A DNA stretch of 64,000 bases from Candidatus Onthocola gallistercoris. Lineage in GTDB: Bacteria; Bacillota; Clostridia; Lachnospirales; Lachnospiraceae. The translations under genes were made by a program, and so were the position numbers. The DNA is taken from positions 1-64,000 of the forward strand of contig DVLT01000024.1 in assembly GCA_018715345.1 (NCBI GenBank), read 5' to 3'. Numbering within the stretch: the first letter of the stretch is position 1; each line of letters opens with the position of its first letter. Below the pieces are notes generated by a model. The model searched no databases. It saw only the letters and a list, made by a program, of their open reading frames with translations, and was not told the origin of the DNA. This document shows, piece after piece, positions 17,480 to 25,897 of the stretch.

Positions 17480-18034
17480 ATGTACAGAGCAAACCAGAAT
17501 AAACGATATCGTCGGATAAAAAGGGAACTGATCCATAAAGGGGCGTTGGTGGATTTTTACAAAGATACCATGCAAGTGCCAAATGGCAATTTGGCTGAAT
17601 GGGATCTGATCAGCCATAAAGGCGCGGCAGCGGTCATACCGGTGACCAGCAACGGAGATATCATCATGGTACGCCAGTATCGGAATCCTTTGGAAGATTT
17701 TGATCTGGAAATACCTGCAGGCAGTCTGGATAGTCCTGCAGAGGATCCGAAGGTGTGCGCTGCGAGAGAATTGGAAGAGGAAACCGGCTGCAAAAGCAGT
17801 CATCTGGAGCATTTGATCGATATTTATACCACCGTTGCCTTTTGCGATGAAAAGATCAGCATTTATGTGGCCGATCATCTGGAAACATCGGTACAAAAAT
17901 TGGACGAGAATGAATTTCTGGAAGTGGAAGTGTATCCCTATGAAAAGCTGGTCCGGATGATCCTGGATGGAGAGATCAAAGACGGCAAGACCGTAAGCGG
18001 CCTTTTGGCATATGGAAAGAAGTACGGCAGATAA
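17480..18034 (+). CDS. nudF: ADP-ribose pyrophosphatase (Nudix)
   Basis: Hydrolyses ADP-ribose to AMP and ribose 5-phosphate. The 184-residue protein has the full Nudix box: Gly of GSLDSPAEDP and RELEEETG, and the preceding VRQYRNPLEDFDLEIPAG typical of the ADP-ribose subfamily, with the C-terminal domain-swap region. The start at 17480 follows AAAGGAAG. In Bacillus, nudF lies upstream of spoIIM and xerD as it does here, which supports the assignment. Confidence 0.92.
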   Translation: MYRANQNKRYRRIKRELIHKGALVDFYKDTMQVPNGNLAEWDLISHKGAAAVIPVTSNGDIIMVRQYRNPLEDFDLEIPAGSLDSPAEDPKVCAARELEEETGCKSSHLEHLIDIYTTVAFCDEKISIYVADHLETSVQKLDENEFLEVEVYPYEKLVRMILDGEIKDGKTVSGLLAYGKKYGR

Positions 18035-18062
18035 CATATTTTCTGACAGGCCTTCATAGGAT
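18034..18062 (+). promoter_or_regulatory. Candidate sigma-E promoter of spoIIM
   Basis: ACATATT (18034-18040), 14 bp, CATAGGAT (18055-18062). It agrees with the Bacillus sigma-E consensus KMATATT and CATACAHT at 6 of 7 and 6 of 8 positions. Transcription would begin only a few bases before the AGGAG site at 18074. Confidence 0.5.
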
Positions 18063-18086
18063 ATATAAAAAACAGGAGATGGTCTT

Positions 18087-18635
18087 ATTCATCGATTTTA
18101 TCGGGGACGATGGCTTTTCTTTCTCATTACAGGGATCATTGCCGGGACGATCCTGCTGAATGCCAGTATGTATGTACAAGGGGCTGCGCTGGATGAGAAT
18201 GTGCGCAGTGTACATAGCTGGTTCCAAGATCAGACGGGAGAAAGCCTGCGGCTGCTGTTTTATATATGCCTATGGCGGCTTTTGCCGGCTTTCATACTGA
18301 TGACTCTGATCCGCTCCATCGGCAATTACTATCTGTTGTATGGCGTGGTTTTCCTGTTCGGTGTATCCTTTGGATACACATTGTCACTGCTCAGCATTGT
18401 CTACGGGATGCGGAGCATCATCCTGATGATCGCTTATATGTTTCCCCAATATCTGATCTACATTCCGATGACCATGACCGCCGTTCATTTTGCAGACCGA
18501 CAGATGAGTCAGACTTATCCGCCGCAATTTTCGCGGACACTGGCGATCTATCTGCTCATTTTTGTCGGCTGCTTTCTGGAAACCTATGTGAATCCATGGG
18601 TGCTGAAGCTGATCATCAAAAATTTTTCCTGGTAG
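18087..18635 (+). CDS. spoIIM: Stage II sporulation protein M, with no standard start codon
   Basis: A membrane protein of the mother-cell DMP complex that drives engulfment. The frame is coding well upstream of its first ATG (18168): residues encoded from 18087 read IHRFYRGRWLFFLITG and supply the first membrane helix, which the ATG-18168 form would lack. AGGAG at 18074-18078 is eight bases before an ATT codon at 18087. An ATG at 18079 is in another frame, one base out of register. So either ATT is used, or one base is missing just after ATG 18079. Five hydrophobic segments are seen in all. It lies between nudF and xerD as in Bacillus. Treat the start as unresolved. Confidence 0.82.
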   Translation: MHRFYRGRWLFFLITGIIAGTILLNASMYVQGAALDENVRSVHSWFQDQTGESLRLLFYICLWRLLPAFILMTLIRSIGNYYLLYGVVFLFGVSFGYTLSLLSIVYGMRSIILMIAYMFPQYLIYIPMTMTAVHFADRQMSQTYPPQFSRTLAIYLLIFVGCFLETYVNPWVLKLIIKNFSW

Positions 18636-18732
18636 TTTTACTACATATTGTAGTGATGATATGTAAACCTGCCGGATGTAGTGGATGGCCTCAAAAATGC
18701 TGAATTTATGCGGGATTCCGACGATTTTCTAT

Positions 18733-18761
18733 TTGATTTTTTGAGGAAATCTGCTTATAAT
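18733..18761 (+). promoter_or_regulatory. Sigma-A promoter of xerD
   Basis: TTGATT (18733-18738), 17 bp, TATAAT (18756-18761). Confidence 0.65.
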
Positions 18762-18814
18762 AAAAAGTGCCGTACCATCTGGGACAGGATATTATACGAA
18801 TGAAGGAGAATGGA

Positions 18815-19699
18815 ATGTACGCGGAAGTTGAACGATTTATCAGTTATTTGCAGGAAGTGAAAAAATCTTCTAAGAATACTATTCTGTCTTATCAGAGGGA
18901 TTTGACCAAATTTTACCATTATATGTCAGAACATCATATGGATGATGTTTTACAGGTGAGTGCGACAAACTTAAATTCCTATCTGATCCACATGGAGACA
19001 GCCCATTATGCCGCGTCCACCATTTCCAGGAATGTGGCTGTACTTAAAGCTTTTTTTTCCTATCTTTGCAGCCAGGGCCTTATAAAGGAGAATCCGGCAT
19101 TGGGACTGAAGGCGCCGAAGATCGAAAAAAAGATCCCTGAGATATTGTCTGTGGAGGATGTTTCCCTGCTTTTGGATCAACCATCAGGGAAAAACCACAA
19201 AGAGATCCGGGACAAGGCTATGCTGGAACTTTTGTATGCCACCGGCATAAGAGTCAGTGAACTGATCGCTTTGCAGATGGATGATCTGAATCTGACAGCC
19301 GGTTATATCCGATGCCGTGACAACGGAAGGGAGAGGATGATCCCCTTTGGCAGTGTGGCACAGCAGGCTCTTAAGGAGTATGTGAGGAATGCCCGGCCGG
19401 CGATGATCGGCAGTATGGATGAGCAGTCGCTGTTTGTCAACTGCAACGGCACATCTCTTAGCAGGCAAGGACTGTGGAAACTTCTTAAACAGTATGCCAA
19501 ACGGGCCGGTATTGCGGCGGATATCACGCCGTATACTTTGCGCCATTCTTTTGCGGCCCATCTGGTGGAAAACGGTGCGGATCTTCGATCCGTCCAGGAG
19601 ATGTTGGGCCATTCCGACATATCCACAACTCAGATATATGCCAAGATGAACAATCAGAGGATCAAAGATGTATATGCCAAGGCCCATCCCAGGGCTTGA
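18815..19699 (+). CDS. xerD: Site-specific tyrosine recombinase XerD
   Basis: Resolves chromosome dimers at dif with XerC. The 294-residue protein has the SAM-like core-binding N-terminal domain (EVERFISYLQEVKKSS through residue about 95) and the catalytic domain with Arg in ATGIRVSEL, the HxxR region in LRHSFAAHLVENGADLR, the second His in EMLGHSD and the nucleophile Tyr in STTQIYAKM. The start at 18815 follows AAGGAG; the longer frame from 18767 has no site. The length is that of XerD, and its place after spoIIM is conserved. Confidence 0.95.
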   Translation: MYAEVERFISYLQEVKKSSKNTILSYQRDLTKFYHYMSEHHMDDVLQVSATNLNSYLIHMETAHYAASTISRNVAVLKAFFSYLCSQGLIKENPALGLKAPKIEKKIPEILSVEDVSLLLDQPSGKNHKEIRDKAMLELLYATGIRVSELIALQMDDLNLTAGYIRCRDNGRERMIPFGSVAQQALKEYVRNARPAMIGSMDEQSLFVNCNGTSLSRQGLWKLLKQYAKRAGIAADITPYTLRHSFAAHLVENGADLRSVQEMLGHSDISTTQIYAKMNNQRIKDVYAKAHPRA

Positions 19700-19722
19700 G
19701 GTTTATCGGGATAGTGAAATGT

Positions 19723-19758
19723 AAAAGCGCTGGCGGATCTGTTTCCGCAGCGCTTTTT
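19723..19758 (+). terminator. Terminator of xerD
   Basis: AAAAGCGCTGGCGG pairs with TCCGCAGCGCTTTTT. Confidence 0.88.
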
Positions 19759-19764
19759 GAATGC

Positions 19765-19795
19765 AAAAAGAAAGGCCGTATGGCCTTTCCTTTTG
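19765..19795 (-). terminator. Terminator of the DAHP synthase gene
   Basis: On the minus strand GGAAAGGCC, a four-base loop and GGCCTTTC lead into TTTTTGC. Confidence 0.85.
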
Positions 19796-19816
19796 CTGTG
19801 AGATGCTATACGGATA

Positions 19817-20851
19817 TCAGCATCTTTCGGCGATCTCGTAAATAAGGCGTTCCGAATCTTCCCAACCAAGGCAAGGATCCGTGATGGATTTTCCGTAGAT
19901 GTGAGGCTGGCTTCCGATCTTCTGACAGCCTTCTTCCAGATAACTCTCGATCATGACGCCTTTTACGAGTTTGTGGATCTCCGGCGAAAGGGAGCGGCTG
20001 TGAAGGACTTCTTTGACAATACGGATCTGTTCTTTGAACTGTTTATCCGAATTGGCGTGATTGGCGTCCACGATCGTTGCCGGATTCTGGAGATTCCGTT
20101 CCTGGTACATGTCGTAAAGCTTGATCAGATCTTCATAGTGGTAATTGGGCCGGGAACGGCTATATTTGTTCACCGAACCGCGAAGGATCGTGTGGGCATA
20201 GGGATTACCGGTCGTATTCACATCCCAGCCGCGGTAGATGAAGTTGTGATTGGTCTGGGCGGCCACAACAGAGTTGAGCATAACGGCAAAATCGCCGCTG
20301 GTCGGGTTTTTCATACCGGCTGCAACGTCAAATCCGCTGGTGACCAGACGATGCTGCTGATCTTCCACAGATCGGGCGCCGATGGCGATGTAGGAGAGAA
20401 TATCGGAAAGATACCAGTAATTCTCCGGATACAGCATTTCGTCCGCAATGGGGAGACCATAATCCGCCAGGGCTTTCATATGAAGTTTACGGATAGCGAT
20501 GATGCCTTGCAGAAGATCCGGTTCTTTTTCCGGATCCGGCTGATGGAGCATGCCTTTATAACCTTCGCCGGTGGTCCGGGGTTTGTTTGTATAGATCCGA
20601 GGTACCAGGATCAGTCTGTCAGCCACCTTTTCTTGTAAACGGGCAAGACGGCCGATATACTCGCAGACAGAGTCTTCACTGTCCGCAGAACAGGGACCGA
20701 TGATCACAAGGAATTTGTCAGACGCGCCGGTGATGACATCGATGATCTTTTGATCCATTTTTTGTTTACGTGCAGTCAGCGCTTCCGACATGGGATACAT
20801 TTCTTTGATCTCTCTTGGTATCGGAAGTTTTTTCTTGAATTCAAAACTCAT
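19817..20851 (-). CDS. aroF: 3-deoxy-7-phosphoheptulonate synthase (DAHP synthase, type I)
   Basis: First step of aromatic amino-acid synthesis, from phosphoenolpyruvate and erythrose 4-phosphate. The 344-residue protein belongs to the AroFGH class: LVIIGPCSADSEDSV, RIYTNKPRTTGEGYKG, ADEMLYPENYWYLSD, IGARSVEDQQHR, GMKNPTSGD and the metal-binding VDANHANS and DPCLGWEDSE. The start at 20851 follows GGAG with ten bases spacing; an upstream ATG at 20884 lacks a site. It is a single gene, so its allosteric control cannot be read from context. Confidence 0.96.
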   Translation of the reverse strand: MSFEFKKKLPIPREIKEMYPMSEALTARKQKMDQKIIDVITGASDKFLVIIGPCSADSEDSVCEYIGRLARLQEKVADRLILVPRIYTNKPRTTGEGYKGMLHQPDPEKEPDLLQGIIAIRKLHMKALADYGLPIADEMLYPENYWYLSDILSYIAIGARSVEDQQHRLVTSGFDVAAGMKNPTSGDFAVMLNSVVAAQTNHNFIYRGWDVNTTGNPYAHTILRGSVNKYSRSRPNYHYEDLIKLYDMYQERNLQNPATIVDANHANSDKQFKEQIRIVKEVLHSRSLSPEIHKLVKGVMIESYLEEGCQKIGSQPHIYGKSITDPCLGWEDSERLIYEIAERC

Positions 20852-20976
20852 TTTGACTGGCTCCTTTTCTGAAATTTTAATCAATAAATATTATAATAAT
20901 ACAAAAAGCGGAAGATGTAAACCGGAAAAGCATGGTTCAGATCCGGGAAGCGGGGGAGGAGGCGTGTCAAAAAAGC

Positions 20977-21005
20977 TTGCATAATCTGTATAAAGTGGGT
21001 AGAAT
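20977..21005 (+). promoter_or_regulatory. Promoter of the S2P-like / scpAB operon
   Basis: TTGCAT (20977-20982), 17 bp, TAGAAT (21000-21005). Confidence 0.6.
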
Positions 21006-21042
21006 AAAGACATATTGTTTGAAAAGAGAAAAGTGGGAATTT

Positions 21043-21660
21043 ATGATCGGATTATTTGTGGAGATATTGGCGGTGCTCGTGGCATCCGCCTTTGTTATGA
21101 TTGTGCATGAACTTCTGAAGTCCATTGCCTACGTCCTCACTGGCCGACATTGCCAGAAAGGGGATGGACGGAGGATATTCAGGATATTTCAATATGTGGA
21201 TTCCATCGGATGGATATTGTTTTTGACGTGTAATGCCGGTTTTTCAAAGCCATTCATGTACCGCCTCAAAGAAAAAGACACCAATGCGGCCATCGGCTTG
21301 ACCGGCTTTTTGACGCTGGCGGTATTGACCATGGCAGCGCTGACCGTATATGTGTTAAAGGTGCGTTTTATACAGTATGATGATGGAACTGATTTTTGGA
21401 ATCAGCTGTCTTATTTTATCGTGGCTTTAAACGGATATGTGATCCTTTTTTCCATTTCCCTGTTCATAGTCAATCTGGTGCCAACGATCACATCTGATAT
21501 GGCGCTGCTGATCATGGCTGTCTCTCCGAAAAGTTTGATCCCATTGGCGCGTATGGATGCCGGGTTAAAAGGTGTGCTTTTGCTCCTGATCATCCTGGGC
21601 GTGGTGGGCGGTTTGTCCAATATGGTCATAAATACGATAAGCAGGTTTATCCTGCTATGA
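21043..21660 (+). CDS. Site-2-protease-like membrane protein with a broken HExxH motif
   Basis: A 205-residue membrane protein with about five or six hydrophobic segments. Its layout follows the short M50 peptidases: metal motif in the first helix, the GFSKPF element (compare GWAKPV in the family), a TG-containing third helix and the NLVPTITSD element, in which Asn144 and Asp152 keep the spacing of the family's NLLPIPPLD. The metal motif reads His22-Glu23-Leu-Leu-Lys26, so the second zinc His is Lys and catalysis is unlikely. The start at 21043 uses a weak GTGGGA site. It is 21 bp ahead of scpA, a place where active S2P-like proteins are often found. Confidence 0.75.
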   Translation: MIGLFVEILAVLVASAFVMIVHELLKSIAYVLTGRHCQKGDGRRIFRIFQYVDSIGWILFLTCNAGFSKPFMYRLKEKDTNAAIGLTGFLTLAVLTMAALTVYVLKVRFIQYDDGTDFWNQLSYFIVALNGYVILFSISLFIVNLVPTITSDMALLIMAVSPKSLIPLARMDAGLKGVLLLLIILGVVGGLSNMVINTISRFILL

Positions 21661-21681
21661 TGCCTGCTGGATGGAGGAATT

Positions 21682-22437
21682 ATGGCGTTATCTGTAAAAC
21701 TTCAGGTGTTTGAAGGACCTTTGGATCTTCTGCTTCATCTGATCGACATGAATAAGATCGACATTTATGATATACCGATATCGCTGATCACGGATCAGTA
21801 TCTGGATTATATCCATCAGATGCAGGCTTTGGATATGAATATCATGAGTGAATTTCTTGTCATGGCGGCCACATTACTCCGGATCAAGTCCAAGATGTTG
21901 CTTCCGGTGGAACCCAAAAGCGAAGAGAGTGTGCAAGATCCGAGGGAAGAGCTGGTACAGCGGCTGCTGGAACATAAGCTTTATAAATATATGGCCGCAG
22001 AATTGAAAGACAGACAGATGGATGCGGGAAAAGCCGTGTATAAACCCATGACTCTGCCTGAAGACATGGAATATGAAGAACCTCCGGTGGATCTGGATGC
22101 GCTCGTAGGGGATATGGATCTGCAAAAACTCCACAGTATCTTCCGGGAAGTCCTTAAACGTCAGGAGGATAAAAGGGATCCGGTCCGGAGCCGGTATGGA
22201 CAGATCGAACAGGAAGAAGTCAGTCTGGCAGAACAGATCGACCGGCTGAACGCTTATGGGAAAACCCATAGAGATTTTTCTTTCCGGCAGCTGCTAAAAA
22301 AGGGACAAGGGAAAGTGTATGTCATCGTTACTTTTCTGGCTGTGCTGGAGATGATGAAAAGCGGGCAGATCACCATTCGTCAGGAACGGCTGTTTGACGA
22401 TATCTATATACATATGACAGATAAGGAGAATGACTGA
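21682..22437 (+). CDS. scpA: Segregation and condensation protein A (kleisin)
   Basis: The kleisin subunit of the SMC-ScpA-ScpB condensin that organises and segregates the chromosome. The 251-residue protein opens KLQVFEGPLDLLLHLIDMNKIDIYDIPISLI, the SMC-neck binding helix bundle, with the LLRIKSKMLLP block and a C-terminal winged helix (VIVTFLAVLEMMKSGQITIRQ) that binds the SMC cap. GGAGG precedes the ATG. Its stop overlaps the scpB start by one base. Confidence 0.96.
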   Translation: MALSVKLQVFEGPLDLLLHLIDMNKIDIYDIPISLITDQYLDYIHQMQALDMNIMSEFLVMAATLLRIKSKMLLPVEPKSEESVQDPREELVQRLLEHKLYKYMAAELKDRQMDAGKAVYKPMTLPEDMEYEEPPVDLDALVGDMDLQKLHSIFREVLKRQEDKRDPVRSRYGQIEQEEVSLAEQIDRLNAYGKTHRDFSFRQLLKKGQGKVYVIVTFLAVLEMMKSGQITIRQERLFDDIYIHMTDKEND

Positions 22438-23006
22438 TGGATAGACAACAGGCAGAAGCAGCGATCGAGGCTTTGTTATTTGCCATGGGCGATTCGGTGC
22501 CGGCATCAGATCTGGCCCACGCTCTGGAACTGGATGTGAAGGATGTGTGCCGGATCATACACCACATGATGTTGAAATATGAAGAGCAAGACCGGGGGAT
22601 ACAGATCATAGAACTGGAGGGCGCGTTCCAGATGTGTACAAAACCGGCATTTTACGAATACCTGATCCGGCTGACCCATCAGCCCCGCAAACATGTGCTG
22701 ACGGACGTGATGCTGGAAACGTTGTCCATAGTGGCTTATAAGCAGCCGGTAACACGGGCTGAGATCGAAAAGATCCGGGGTGTCAATTCCGATCATGCCC
22801 TGAATCGTCTGATCGAGTATGGATTGGTATGTGAAACAGGCAGACTGGATGCACCGGGTAAACCGATACTGTTTGGTACAACGGAAGATTTTTTACGTAC
22901 CTTTGGCGTGCGGTCCATCGATGAACTGCCGGTGCTGAATCCGGAAAAAGTTGAAGAATTTAAAACAGAAGCGGAAGAAGAGGCTCAGATGTCATTGGAC
23001 GTCTGA
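22437..23006 (+). CDS. scpB: Segregation and condensation protein B
   Basis: A 189-residue partner of ScpA made of two winged-helix domains (AIEALLFAMGDSVPASDLAHAL and LETLSIVAYKQPVTRAEIEKIRGVNSD, followed by FGTTEDFLRTFG). The TGATG overlap with scpA implies coupled translation and equal supply. The 3' end of the gene is itself the left arm of a hairpin terminator, so the acidic tail ends inside that structure. Confidence 0.96.
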   Translation: MDRQQAEAAIEALLFAMGDSVPASDLAHALELDVKDVCRIIHHMMLKYEEQDRGIQIIELEGAFQMCTKPAFYEYLIRLTHQPRKHVLTDVMLETLSIVAYKQPVTRAEIEKIRGVNSDHALNRLIEYGLVCETGRLDAPGKPILFGTTEDFLRTFGVRSIDELPVLNPEKVEEFKTEAEEEAQMSLDV

Positions 23007-23014
23007 GCCTTTGC
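22980..23014 (+). terminator. Hairpin overlapping the 3' end of scpB
   Basis: AGGCTCAGA (22981-22989) and TCTGAGCCT (23002-23010) pair, followed by TTGCATATTT. The scpB stop codon lies within the right arm. Confidence 0.7.
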
Positions 23015-23028
23015 ATATTTATGCATTT

Positions 23029-23056
23029 TTGAAGAGGGGAGAATCAGGGGTATAAT
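23029..23056 (+). promoter_or_regulatory. Possible promoter of the D-Ala-D-Ala carboxypeptidase gene
   Basis: TTGAAG (23029-23034), 16 bp, TATAAT (23051-23056). A sporulation sigma factor would be expected for a DacB-type gene, but I found no convincing sigma-E or sigma-F match. Confidence 0.45.
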
Positions 23057-23105
23057 TTAAAAAAAGATTCCATAAGCTGGTTAAAAAGGGTGCGAGATGG
23101 AATAA

Positions 23106-24329
23106 GTGAGAAAATCTTCTTTTATATGGGCAGCTGTTTTGTGTATCCTGATCGGAGCAGTATCTGGGAAATGCTATGTATACGGGGCTGTTTTGCCATC
23201 TTACTTTTCCGATAGCATAGTCCTGACAGAATCATCGATCGAAGAGGGGGAAGAAACCGCTGGACCGGAAAGTCTCCATGCCCAGGCGGCTGCTTTAGTG
23301 GATGGGGATACGGGACGGCTGCTTTGGGGGAAAAATGAGGCGGATCCCATGGCCATGGCCAGCACGACAAAGATCATGACCTGTATGATCGCTCTGGAAT
23401 ATGGTAATATGGACGATTTGGTCACATTTTCCGACTATGCGGCCTCCATGCCGGAGGTAAAGATGGGAGCTGCCTCCGGTGAGACTTTCCGGCTGGAAGA
23501 TCTGCTGTATGCCATGATGTTGGAATCCCACAATGATGTGGCTGTGGCCATAGCCGAACATGTGGGCGGAAGCGTGGAAGGCTTTGCAGAGTTGATGAAT
23601 CAAAAAGCAAAAGAACTGGGCTGTGTTCAGACATGTTTTGTCACGCCCAACGGTCTGGACGCAGCCGGCCATCAGACCACGGCGGCGGAACTGGGCCGGA
23701 TCGCAGCATATGCTGCAAAGGATGAAACCTTCCGTAAGATCATCGGAACAAGAAGTTATGATTTTTCCAATACAGAAGGTAAAAACTATCATGCAGATAA
23801 TGCGGATGCCTTCCTTGATCAAATGGAAGGCGCTTTTGGGATCAAGACCGGTTTTACTGGAGAGGCGGGTTACTGCTTTGTGGGAGCATTGGAGGATAAC
23901 GGACGGACGTTCATATCTGTGGTATTGGGAAGCGGCTGGCCGCCCAACAAAAACTACAAATGGGAAGATACCCGGAAATTGATGGAATATGGATTGGAAG
24001 CCTATACGTTGGTCCATGTGGGAGAGGATAATATGCCCTTGGGACAGATGGCAGTGACAAATGGTGTGGAGGATAAAACGACAATATATGGGGCCACAAA
24101 AGCCCGGGATTATCTTCTGGGTAAGAACGATATTTTTCAAATATCTGTGGTTAAAGATTCCGTTTCCTTGACAGCTCCCCTGTCAAAGGATGAACCGGTG
24201 GGATGGGTATATTATAAGATCGATCAGAAAGTGGTCGAACAGTTTCCCATTTATGCGGAAAGTGACTGTGCCGAAAAGACATTTGACAACAGTTTGTGGG
24301 AAATTTGTCAAAAATGGTTAAAAAATTAA
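23106..24329 (+). CDS. dacB: D-alanyl-D-alanine carboxypeptidase (S11, DacB/DacF type)
   Basis: A secreted 407-residue penicillin-binding carboxypeptidase that trims peptidoglycan pentapeptides. It has an N-terminal signal segment (SSFIWAAVLCILIGAVSG), then the catalytic motifs SxxK (ASTTKIMT), SxN (LESHNDVA) and KTG (GIKTGFTGEAGY), and a C-terminal beta domain. The start is GTG at 23106 with a weak ribosome site. In Bacillus the sporulation gene dacB lies just after scpA-scpB, so position suggests a spore-cortex role; by sequence alone DacF or a vegetative DacA-type enzyme is equally possible. Confidence 0.9.
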   Translation: MRKSSFIWAAVLCILIGAVSGKCYVYGAVLPSYFSDSIVLTESSIEEGEETAGPESLHAQAAALVDGDTGRLLWGKNEADPMAMASTTKIMTCMIALEYGNMDDLVTFSDYAASMPEVKMGAASGETFRLEDLLYAMMLESHNDVAVAIAEHVGGSVEGFAELMNQKAKELGCVQTCFVTPNGLDAAGHQTTAAELGRIAAYAAKDETFRKIIGTRSYDFSNTEGKNYHADNADAFLDQMEGAFGIKTGFTGEAGYCFVGALEDNGRTFISVVLGSGWPPNKNYKWEDTRKLMEYGLEAYTLVHVGEDNMPLGQMAVTNGVEDKTTIYGATKARDYLLGKNDIFQISVVKDSVSLTAPLSKDEPVGWVYYKIDQKVVEQFPIYAESDCAEKTFDNSLWEICQKWLKN

Positions 24330-24330
24330 C

Positions 24331-24364
24331 TTGATATTTAAAAATAAACTGTTAAAATTATAAT
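24331..24364 (+). promoter_or_regulatory. Promoter of the biotin-dependent carboxyltransferase operon
   Basis: TTGATA (24331-24336), 16 bp, TAAAAT (24353-24358); a second -10-like TATAAT lies at 24359-24364. The leader of about 65 bases is AT-rich, with no clear operator or riboswitch. Confidence 0.6.
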
Positions 24365-24430
24365 TGGGGGAAATTTTTATTCTCTATTTATGTACTTGAT
24401 TTTAAAGATTTACAGTTTGGAGGGAAAAAA

Positions 24431-25882
24431 ATGAGTACAAGTAGCAAGCTTTCCGCAAGGGAGAGAATTTACCGACTGTTGGACGACAGCAGCTTTGTGG
24501 AAATCGGAGCGTTTGTTCATGCGAGAAATACAGATTTTAACATGAACAGTAAGAAAACCCCGGCCGACGGTGTGATCACTGGCTTTGGAAGGATCCAAGA
24601 CCAACTGGTCTATGTATACAGTCAGGATGTGTCCGTACTGGGCGGCACCGTGGGGGAAATGCACGCCAGAAAGATACGGACAGTCTATGAGTTGGCTTTA
24701 AAGACTGGCGCGCCGGTGGTCGGCTTGGTGGATTGTGCAGGTATGCGGCTTCAGGAGGCCACAGACGCTCTGAATGCATTTGGCGAATTGTTTCACCAGC
24801 AGACGCTGGCTTCCGGTGTGATCCCGCAGATCACAGCCATATTTGGAAGCTGCGGCGGCGGTATGGCGCTTATTCCCGCTTTGACAGATTTTACAGTCAT
24901 GACAGCAGAGGGCGGTAAGCTTTTTATAAACGCACCGAATACATTAGACGGAAATCGGGCAGAAATCTGTGACACATCTTCGGCTGTCTATCAGGCTACA
25001 GAATCGGGAACGGTGGATTTTGTGGAAGCCACAGAAGAAGATGCCCTTGCAAAAGTACGTGAACTGCTCAGCCTCATTCCGGCCAATAACATGGATGGAA
25101 GTTGGATCCTTGAATGCGAGGACGATCTGAACCGGGAGGACGAATCCCTGGCCCAGACACTGGATACCCGTTATATACTGACATCGATCGCAGACGATCA
25201 CAAAGTATGTGAAGTTCGTAAAGAATATGCGCCGGAGATGGTGACCATGTTCCTGCGTCTGAACGGAAGATGTACAGGCGCAGTGGCAAATTGCAGTGAA
25301 ACAACGGATGAAGCAGGACGAACGGAAGCAAAAGAGGCTGTCCTTACAACAGCCGCCGCTTTAAAAGCAGAGAAATTTATCCGATTTTGTGATGCCTTTT
25401 CCATTCCGGTCCTCACATTTGTCAATGTGAAAGGCTTTAAGGCGACGGTTGAGGAAGAAAAGACCATGGGAAATGCCGCGGCAAAACTGATCGGGGCTTA
25501 TGCCCAGGCTACAGTGCCAAAAGTGACAGTTATTGCCGGAGACGCATATGGAAGCGCTTATCTGGCCATGGGCAGCCGTCATATCGGCGCGGATATGGTC
25601 TATGCTTATCCAAAGGCCCGGATCGGTATGATGAACCCGGAATCAGCAGCTCGTATCATCTATGCAGATGAAATCGGAGCAGCTGGGGACAAGCAGGCGT
25701 TTCTCCGGGAAAAAACAGATGAATATGACGCTTTGCAGACAAGTCCTTTATCTGCCGCATCCAGAGGCTATGTGGACGATATCATCGAACCTGCAGCCAC
25801 ACGGAAACGGGTGATCGCCGCATTTGAAATGCTTGAGAGTAAAAGAGAGGGACTTCCGTCGAAAAAACACGGGACCGTCTGA
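24431..25882 (+). CDS. Acyl-CoA carboxyltransferase (MmdA/PccB/12S-like)
   Basis: A 483-residue crotonase-fold carboxyltransferase that moves CO2 between an acyl-CoA and the biotin on a carrier protein. Both halves are seen: the N-terminal CoA-side half (LSARERIYRLLDDSSFVEIG, GTVGEMHARKI, GLVDCAGMRLQE, FGSCGGGMALIP) and the C-terminal half (FVNVKGFKATVEEEKTMG, VIAGDAYGSAYLAMGSR, YAYPKARIGMMNPESAARI). It is first in a five-gene operon with a sodium-pump gamma subunit, biotin carrier, beta pump and an OadA-like protein. The acyl-CoA could be methylmalonyl-CoA, malonyl-CoA or another; the sequence does not settle it. The start follows GGAGGG. Confidence 0.92.
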   Translation: MSTSSKLSARERIYRLLDDSSFVEIGAFVHARNTDFNMNSKKTPADGVITGFGRIQDQLVYVYSQDVSVLGGTVGEMHARKIRTVYELALKTGAPVVGLVDCAGMRLQEATDALNAFGELFHQQTLASGVIPQITAIFGSCGGGMALIPALTDFTVMTAEGGKLFINAPNTLDGNRAEICDTSSAVYQATESGTVDFVEATEEDALAKVRELLSLIPANNMDGSWILECEDDLNREDESLAQTLDTRYILTSIADDHKVCEVRKEYAPEMVTMFLRLNGRCTGAVANCSETTDEAGRTEAKEAVLTTAAALKAEKFIRFCDAFSIPVLTFVNVKGFKATVEEEKTMGNAAAKLIGAYAQATVPKVTVIAGDAYGSAYLAMGSRHIGADMVYAYPKARIGMMNPESAARIIYADEIGAAGDKQAFLREKTDEYDALQTSPLSAASRGYVDDIIEPAATRKRVIAAFEMLESKREGLPSKKHGTV

Positions 25883-25897
25883 GACGAGGTGAAGGCA

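Noticed and set aside
18079-18160. Short frame from ATG 18079 as a leader peptide for spoIIM
   Set aside because: It has the good ribosome site but its product is not protein-like beyond a few residues; a start-codon or frameshift explanation for spoIIM is simpler.
23013-23046. Sporulation (sigma-E or sigma-F) promoter for the carboxypeptidase gene
   Set aside because: GCATATT is present but no matching -10 lies 14-16 bp downstream.
24345-24365. CTGTTAA near the biotin operon promoter as a Rex site
   Set aside because: Only the left half matches; the right half agrees at about 3 of 7 bases.
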